The position numbers and the translations under genes were made by a program. From NCBI RefSeq assembly GCF_029852145.1, contig NC_079971.1:8797697-8861696 (forward strand): a DNA stretch of 64,000 nt, given 5' to 3'. The notes under the pieces were generated by a model. That model was not told the DNA's origin and searched no databases. It was given only the letters and a program-made list of their open reading frames with translations. Below are positions 57,547 to 64,000 of this stretch, piece after piece (within the stretch, counting starts at the first letter, position 1; each line of letters starts with the position of its first letter). Origin of the DNA: Microplitis mediator (lineage: Eukaryota; Arthropoda; Insecta; Hymenoptera; Braconidae).

Positions 57547-59092
57547 GGGTTCACTGCGTTTTGGTCCCAAAACATTTCATCCCCGACATTTCATCCCCGA
57601 CAACTCATCCCCGACAATTCATCCCCGACAATTCATCCCCGCGACGATTCATCCCCGCGATGATTCATGACAATGACAACTTACACTTAGACAAATAATA
57701 CCCGATAATTTACTTGTTGGACAATTGATATTTCAATAAAAATATTTAATACAATAAACCAGCTATAAATATTGTTAATTATGAACATTTTATCAATATA
57801 ATTTTAATACACACTTTCTCATAACCACATCATTTAGCACCATAGTACATAATCGATCGTTAGTAATTATTTACTTTATATTAATAATAAAATATTATCT
57901 CTTAATTACTTATTAACATTAATTTTTAGCGATCAATATAGTTAACTAATTAGTATCACAATTGCTTAAGGCACTTATACAAAACAACTGAATATACAAG
58001 ACAACATAATATCTAGAAGTCGCGATACTTGACTACATTTAAATGATCTTTTAGATAATATCGTTATTATTATTGTAATTATTCTTATTATTATTATTAT
58101 TATTGTTGTTGTTTCAATTAAATCATTGGGTTACTAAACTCACCCTGATCAAAAAAGTGAATTGAAAAGTATTGAAAATGATGAGAAATGAATCCTTTCG
58201 AATATTTTCTATACCCCAAGGTATTCATTTTGACATAAAATGAATACTTTTCAATCCCAAAATAATAAAAGAATTTCTGAACTTCCGAGGAATTGAAAAA
58301 GATTCAAATGAATTGATATTTTTAACCTTTCTGAATCCTTCTCAATACCTAAATAATCCGATGTTTCGATCAAGTGTGGGATTGAAAAAGATTGAAATGA
58401 ATTGAAATTTTTGAATCTTTCTGAATCCTTCTCAATACCTAAATAGTCCGATATTTCGGATCAAGTGTGGGATTGAAAAAGATTGAAATGAATTGAAATT
58501 TTTGAATCTTTCTGAATCCTTCTCAATACCTAAATAATTTCACATTTCGGGTCATGAGTGGGATTGAAAAAGATTGAAATGAATTGAAATTTTTGAATCT
58601 TTCCGAATCCTTCTCAATACCTAAATTGAAATGATGAAAGATTGAATTCTTTTCAATACTTTCGAATTCCACTTTGGAATTGGAAAGTATTCAAACGATC
58701 GAAATTTCAATTCCATTCAATACTTTCCAAAACCGCCGAGGGATTGAAAAGAATTAAGATAATTTTCAATACTTTTCAATTCACTTTTTTAATCAGGGCA
58801 AAGTTACATAATATTCGGTTGATGGAAAAAAGTTAGATATTTTTTTTCATGGATTTGATGTGCTTGATAATAGTACAAATATTGATTAAAATAAAAAATG
58901 ATTAGAAATAATTATCAATATAAGGTAGATTGTCATGGTTAAGATGTCATAAGATGAACGGTCGTCGGGACGATTTATCTCACAGATATATTGTCGGGGA
59001 TTAATTGTCCGAGGATGATTAGTCGTGCGGATAATGTGTCGGGGATGAGCTGTCGGGGATGAAATGTTTTGGGACCAAAACGCGTGACACCC
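57547..59092. mobile_element. TIR element in the R1-like 3' UTR (TTCATCCCCGACA words)
   Basis: The left GGGTTCACTGCGTTTTGGTC and inverse right GGGTGTCACGCGTTTTGGTC ends are followed by GACAATTCATCCCC words on both sides. ACGTAAT(G) flanks it at 57540 and 59093, a 7-8 bp duplication suggesting hAT-like insertion. Removal rejoins the R1-like 3' UTR. It carries M11 inside. Confidence 0.85.
58143..58798. mobile_element. CCC...GGG element M11 (GAATTGAAAAGTATT words)
   Basis: The ends CCCTGATCAAAAAAGTGAAT and ATTCACTTTTTTAATCAGGG are flanked by CA on both sides (58141-58142, 58799-58800). The interior has degenerate units of about 90 bp with GATTGAAAAAGATTGAAATG and CTGAATCCTTCTCAATACC. Its termini closely resemble those of M10. 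Confidence 0.88.
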
Positions 59093-59267
59093 ACGTAATG
59101 AGGATTTTTGATTATACCTCCGGTAAATGTCCACTCTTGGCTTCGGCCGAGAGTGTCGCTTAAAGTGTAGAAAAGATGGGATTACGCAACGCGAGTATGC
59201 CCAAAAGGGTGAGGTCTCGGCTTCCGGTCGGGGGAGGCGGACTTAGGTCCACGTTACATTAATTAAT

Positions 59268-59281
59268 TAATACTCGAAACT
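59268..59281. repeat. 14-bp sequence TAATACTCGAAACT (also 51752 and 59777)
   Basis: The identical 14-mer follows the 3' end of the R1-like element, precedes its inferred 5' end, and follows the 3'-end fragment at 59340-59776. It is either the insertion target of this family or part of a fixed 3' junction. Confidence 0.7.
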
Positions 59282-59339
59282 TTGATGTATTTCGGATTGA
59301 ATAATTAGAGTGTAATTAGCTCGGGAAAGTAGGAAATCT

Positions 59340-59776
59340 AGCAGGGGACGAACAAGCGGATACTTGCTTGTTAGGAACCCGAAAGATAACAGTGGAGGTA
59401 GCCCTGTACATAGGGTATGGGAAAAACTTGCTTTCCACCCCTAATCCGACGCAAGCAGTTGACCAGAGCTGGAAGTTTGGTACCATGGGGGATCCATTCT
59501 GGGCCCTACTTCTACCAGAGTCTCTCTATTTCCTGAGATGGGAGGAGTATTTGGGTCCGTATGAGGTCAGACTCGTGGTGCCTGTTGGTGAGGCACCCAG
59601 ATGCGGTGCATACCTAATGGGTAAGCTAATGTGAGCTTACGTCCACATTTCGCTTTTATAATATATGGTGGAATTTGAATATATAGAGTTACGCAGCACG
59701 AGTATGCCCAAAAGGGTGAGGTATCGGCCTCCTGTCAAACGGAGGTGGGCTTAACGGCCCCGTTACATTAATTAAT
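59340..59776 (+). repeat. 3' UTR fragment of an R1-like element
   Basis: It shares GAGTCTCTCTATTTCCTGAG, GAGGTCAGACTCGTGG and GAGTATGCCCAAAAGGGTGA with the full element and ends in GTTACATTAATTAATTAAT followed by the same 14-mer. No coding sequence remains. The 88-codon open frame across it is not a gene. Confidence 0.8.
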
Positions 59777-59790
59777 TAATACTCGAAACT

Positions 59791-60379
59791 TTAAAAAATA
59801 ACAAAAAATAAAAAAATATGGTTTTCCAATTTATTTATTAATTTATATTGAGCGATTTAATCTCACTCCAATGAAAAATAAGTGGGTATAGGGGCTTTTA
59901 CCTTACAAGAAAATTAACAGTGATAGAATTAAAAATGTGTTATCAGAAATTTACTCATAAATCAATAGTGTTGTTTTTTTTTTCAGCCAACTGTTGTGGG
60001 GTTAGCCAGAGTATTAAAAATTGAATCTATCGTGTGTTTTCTCGACTTACGAATTTCATTTACATAGAAAAATTCCAGAGAATAAGAATATTTACGGGTT
60101 TTTTAACGGTAAATACTAGAAAGTTGCCTAGAAGCTCAAAGAGTAGAAAATCATCAGAGATCGAACTAGTGAATAATAGCTTGTTCGCAGCTTTGATTTT
60201 TGCAAATAGAGGATATAGCACTAGAAAATGAGATAATCACCTAGTGATGAAAATTAGGTAAAGTTTGTGACAGTGGCATGTCTGAAATCTTAGTGACCAT
60301 AAATTGAAATAACCGTTTTTAGGACATTCAGGAGAATTGGCGTCTCACAAATTATCTTGAAGCAACCTGATCATCTTTA
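59791..60379. other. Non-coding spacer
   Basis: No gene or repeat recognised between two R1-like 3' fragments. Confidence 0.45.
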
Positions 60380-61245
60380 GAGGGAACTGGTAGCATGGGG
60401 GGACTTTCTAAGTCCGTTTCGACTAGAATCTCTCTATTTGTTGAGATGATAGTAGTGTTTGTCTCAAGAGAGTTATGGACTCGTGTTAGTTGTTGGTTAG
60501 GCACCCACATGCAAAAGGATCTTTGATCTGATCTTCGATCGTAGGGTAAGCCAAAAATAAGCTTATGTTCAATATTTTGCTATCATTATACGTGGGGTTT
60601 GAGAAATAGTTGTAGAATTATTTTTACTATTTATGCATTTTCGTATTTACGTTTTAATTTTTTATCTGACGACCGGATTGGGTGTTCTAAATTTAAGGAT
60701 TAGGATAGGTAACGCCATAGATGTGCGTTTGGCATACTGTCGCCAGATGTTGGTCGGCAGTTAGTTGTAAAAGAAATTTTAAGGATAGAAAATAAAATTC
60801 GTCAAGAGTGAATGTTGCGTGGGAATAGAAAATTGTAAGTTGGTTGTGTACGAGTGCTTTGGGAATGGGATAACTGTAGTCGTGTAAAGAGTACGTGTAA
60901 GTATGACAGAGCGGGGGTGTGAGGCCTAGGTAAAAACAAACGTACTTAGGAGTAAATGTCGGAAGGGACAGTTCAAGAGCAGCGTTGTTGTAAGAAAGAC
61001 CTTTGTCGAGACGACGTATTAAATAAATACTTACAATTATCTTCAATCTGTGATTCCTTCAGTAAAGATATAAACAACATCTAATATCCTTACCTAGTAT
61101 CCACACCATCCTATCCGATACTACATTATATCATAGCTGATGACAGGGATGTTACGACGTGCTTGTATGCCCAAAACAATACAGAAAAGGCTTCCCGTAA
61201 AACGGAAGTAGACTTGAGTCCCGTTACATTAATTTATTGATTATA
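60380..61245 (+). repeat. Older 3' UTR fragment of an R1-like element
   Basis: 60385-60600 (GGTAGCATGGGGGG, AATCTCTCTATTTGTTGAGA) and 61145-61235 (TTGTATGCCCAAAA, CCCGTTACATTAATTTATTG) match the full element's 3' UTR. About 540 bp of unrelated sequence lies between them. It ends without the 14-mer. Confidence 0.7.
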
Positions 61246-61465
61246 CATTAGGGTGCTCCAAAAAAAATCGATATGTTTTTTTCTCTCGGCTATTGCAACA
61301 AACTTTTCTAAACATCGGAGAAAAATCCTGTTAGAAGAGCAATTTTTTATTTCAATTTCATAAATTGAAATAAAAAGTTATTATTCATAAAATTCTCATG
61401 ATCTTAGCATAGGAAAATTTAAAGAGCGAGCAGCACCTTTTAAAATTGAAGTGAAAATCGTCCTT

Positions 61466-62804
61466 CCCAGTGAACACATGACCTTATTTTGACGTCATAC
61501 GTAGGTCATAGAAATATCACGGCATCTGATGTAAATTTGATGTCAATCTGACGTTCTGCATGACTTTAATATGATGTAAAGCTTGTGACATCATATTGAT
61601 GTAAACATGACTCTTGTATGACGTCAGAGTTATGACTTATGTATTACGTACGTTTGACATAAAATCTACATCACATTATTACGTAGTAATAAAGTCATTA
61701 CCGTATATCACAATGACGTAATTTTAAAATCATACATTTATGTCAGTAGCAAAGTCACGGTTATACGTAATATGGATGTCACTCAAATGATATCTTTACA
61801 TCAGTGAAGTCAGTATTTTACGCAATGCTCATGTAATTTCCAAGTCATTCCGAAAATGTGTAAATATGTAGAAATAACAATTAAACGTCGAACATTTTTG
61901 AGGCCAAAATAATCGATAAACTCGATAATAGATTATTCAAAAGTTTTAGATTACATCATTAGCGTGATCATAAAAAAATTAATTTTATTTTTTTAAATGA
62001 TATATCGAAAATATCATTCATGATGACAAAGAAAATGTAACGACAGTTTGAACTCTTTTGGTTTTATGATTCTAAAGTTTAGTATCACAATTTTTCAATC
62101 GATTGAATTTCATACAATTTTGTGGAATTATTTAATATTTCGCAAAATTTTATATAAGATTTTTTAAATTTCACATCACAATAAAAAATTAAAAAATTCG
62201 ATGAAACTTAATGAAATTTTAAACAACTATCATCGAGGCCGACAAATATTGTTTCTATAAATTTTCATATAAGTTCATAAAGTTTTTTTAAATTTTGTAA
62301 AAATCCTTCACAAAAATTTATGAACATTGTCTTTTCCGGCATTTCACTCTAAATACATCAATTAAGCACGAGATTTGAACTCCTGTGATGTGGACCAGTG
62401 AGCAACGTTCAGGACTACCAGCCAAGAGGAGCCGGTTCGAACCCAGCAGACGCCCAGGATTTTTTCATCATTAAACGTTATCTAATCTTGTTTCTGAATT
62501 CACAATGCGTTCGCGCGGTAATAATCAAATCAAAAATTCGGTATTTCATTTTTTTTTTTCACAAAAATATATTTTCTGAATTGATAATTTTGACATCACC
62601 CATGTGTCATATTGACGTCATAGGATGTCACACAGACATAACATTTACGTCACGTATACGTCATTAGTTTTACATCATAATCTTACGTAAAAAAGTGTGA
62701 AATAATGAGTCACACCTGACTCATTTGTGACTTATATCTTACGTAAATGATGACATAGCGTAACGTCACTCTGATGTCAAATTTACGTCAATGTGTTTAC
62801 TGGG
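61466..62804. mobile_element. CCC...GGG element M12 (TGACGTAA words)
   Basis: The ends CCCAGTGAACACATGACC and inverse CCCAGTAAACACATTGACG are flanked by TT on both sides (61464-61465, 62805-62806). Subterminal parts are packed with TGACGTCA, TTACGTCA and ATGACGT words. A tRNA-like module sits at 62388-62450. A truncated relative is at 40600-41058. Confidence 0.85.
62388..62450 (+). repeat. tRNA-like module in M12
   Basis: TGTGGACCAGTGAGCAACG (A-box-like) and GCCGGTTCGAACCCAGC (B-box-like) are about 35 bases apart. The related copy at 40722-40775 has lost the B box. The stem pairing is poor, so it is not a tRNA gene. Confidence 0.55.
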
Positions 62805-62929
62805 TTTTGACAAGATTTTTTTTTTAATACATAGAAACTTTTTTTACAACAGCCGAAAAAAAAAAAAATCGATTTTTTTTGGGGCACCTTTGTATACGTA
62901 TACATACGGCGAAATAATTCAAAAGCGTG

Positions 62930-63075
62930 GTACCACACGCATGCGTGTGGTATCCTCATTGCAATGAGGAATTTTGATTATATCTCCAGTTAACGTCAAC
63001 CAACTATATTTTTCGGCTAAGAGTGTCGTCTGGGGAGGAGTTAGGGACAGCCTCGTAATGCGTGTACAGCTGAGA
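62930..63075 (+). repeat. R1-like 3' UTR fragment
   Basis: GTGGTACCACACGCATGCG forms a perfect small hairpin and GAGGAATTTTGATTATATC matches GAGGATTTTTGATTATACC at 59101. AAGAGTGTCG follows as in the full element. Confidence 0.65.
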
Positions 63076-63528
63076 AGGTGAAAAAAATTCTATGACATTT
63101 TGTGATGAGACAGCTAGTTTCGCCGGAAAAGTGAAAAGATCTCAAAATTTACTATAAACTTGACTTTAAGCTTAAACAACTTTTGAACAGTTGGATTTAT
63201 CAATAAATGACATGAGACTTTTTTGTCGAGCGTTCAATTTTCTACAAATCAATTTATTGTTCATAAAAATCCTTTGAGTGGTCGGTGAGCTTGAAAATTC
63301 GAAAAAAAAATAATTTTTTTCCCGTGTTATTTAAATGAAAAATAGAAAAACGGATTGAGACAAACCTTAATATCATTAATAAGAGCTCGAATTGGTACCA
63401 ATATTTTTATTTTCCGGTATACTTTTAATTTTTGAATACCATCAAAAATTTGTTTTTCGTGAAACACTCCAATATACATATTTGTAATTATTCTTTCATC
63501 GATAAATAGTACATAAATTTAATCTTAC

Positions 63529-63644
63529 TTCTTTCGTTATTTCACTGACATTCACCATCGGGATCTTCAAATCAGGTAACTTTGGAATTTGATCATTTAT
63601 GTCATCTAGAATTACGGTGATAACAGTATCGATTGGATTTGTAT
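63529..63644 (-). CDS. Cadherin exon 1 (of those seen)
   Basis: The acceptor is TTCATTCCAG and the donor GAA/GTAAG; 116 bp, starting two bases into a codon. It encodes NPIDTVITVILDDINDQIP, the last strand and linker (DxNDxxP) of one EC repeat. The first strand of the next follows (IPMVNVSEITKE), joining exon 2 as KE-NTLLFEF. Earlier exons must lie beyond the right edge. Confidence 0.92.
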
Positions 63645-63774
63645 CTGGAATGAAAATATATTATATTTGTTATCAAACTATATGCAAAACATTAATTTGT
63701 TCAATTTGCTCCTCCCTTCACCTAAAACCTGAATTATCGTGTTGGTTGTGGTTTGACGCCACATGTCAATGGGG

Positions 63775-63925
63775 CAAATTTTTTGAATTCAACTCTGGTT
63801 AACGTCCACTTTTGGTCGTCACTTGATTATATTTTTCAACTAAGGGTGTCATCTCAGAAGTAGGTAAGGATGTGCGAAACGTATGTATACTCAAATGGGC
63901 GAGGAAATAGTCTCTTGGAAAAAAG
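63775..63925 (+). repeat. R1-like 3' UTR fragment
   Basis: GGTTAACGTCCAC, TTTTTCAACTAAGGGTGTC and TATACTCAAATGGGCGAGG parallel the 62960-63060 copy and the full element's 3' UTR. It lies upstream of cadherin exon 1 on the gene's strand. Confidence 0.6.
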
Positions 63926-64000
63926 GGTAAGGATTTAAAAATATCTAGTTTACTGCTCAGACTATAATTATATATTAAAATAGAATATTCTCAAGTCACT

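Larger units (their letters stand above)
51766..59267 (+). mobile_element. R1-like non-LTR retrotransposon with insertions
   Basis: It consists of a GC-richer 5' region with tandem repeats, an ORF with APE endonuclease, then a frame with RT and a C-terminal zinc knuckle. A long 3' UTR ends TTACATTAATTAAT. TAATACTCGAAACT is found at 51752-51765 and again at 59268-59281, consistent with a 14-bp target duplication (the length known for R1). The 3' UTR is split by a TIR element (57547-59092); without it the length is about 6 kb. ORF1 (gag) seems lost or fused. Confidence 0.78.
61250..62889. mobile_element. Mariner-like TIR element
   Basis: The left AGGGTGCTCCAAAAAAAATC and the inverse right AGGTGCCCCAAAAAAAATC ends continue as inverted similarity through CGGCTATTGCAACA/CGGCTGTTGTAAAA. 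No transposase. Most of the interior is the inserted element M12. Confidence 0.75.

Noticed and set aside
59368..59634. 88-codon protein with start and stop
   Set aside because: It lies in a 3' UTR fragment shared with the R1-like element, where the same stretch is non-coding.

Overview
This looks like a stretch of an animal nuclear genome, most likely an insect. It is AT-rich, has spliced exons with GT/AG borders and long introns, and carries microsatellites and dense nested transposable elements. The Ty3/gypsy, Jockey/CR1-like, R1-like and Mutator-domain elements are of types common in insects. A hymenopteran is my guess, not something the sequence proves. There is no bacterial-style operon, no rRNA, no convincing functional tRNA and no CRISPR array.

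The only host gene I can support is a cadherin on the minus strand. Eight exons lie between 63644 and 33830. Their reading phases close perfectly through 475 codons, covering about four and a half extracellular cadherin repeats. Both ends of the gene (signal peptide, membrane segment, cytoplasmic tail) lie outside what I could find. Its introns reach 13 kb and are filled with transposons.

Layout. 1-3.1 kb: small repeats and a TIR element. 3.1-8.1 kb: a broken Ty3/gypsy element (minus) with one LTR. 8.2-9.2 kb: two copies of a 522-bp unit. 10.5-12.7 kb: CATG-rich elements. 13.4-17.6 kb: a two-ORF non-LTR retrotransposon (plus) with two frameshifts. 17.6-18.1 kb: an LTR-like segment with a repeated 20-mer. 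19-24 kb: TIR elements, one nested three deep. 25.3-26.8 kb: 3' pol of a second gypsy element (minus). 26.8-28 kb: a dispersed repeat carrying a (CA)n tract. 28.4-37 kb: four TA-flanked palindromic elements. 42.3-43.7 kb: a decayed Mutator-type transposase gene. 45.5-49.3 kb: a 3.8-kb TIR element built of two tandem arrays. 51.8-59.3 kb: an R1-like retrotransposon whose 3' UTR is split by nested TIR elements. 59.3-63.9 kb: further 3'-end fragments of the same family and a nested mariner-like pair.

The most interesting signal is a group of eight complete non-autonomous elements with CCC...GGG termini, each flanked by an identical dinucleotide (AT, TA, TA, TT, AA, AG, CA, TT). One sits in a palindrome whose other arm preserves the empty site and confirms a 2-bp duplication. 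Each family is filled with its own degenerate, largely self-complementary word (for example GACGTC, CACGGTGGA, CAACTTG, CTGGCCAG, GAGGATTC). I see no transposase for them here and cannot place them in a named superfamily.
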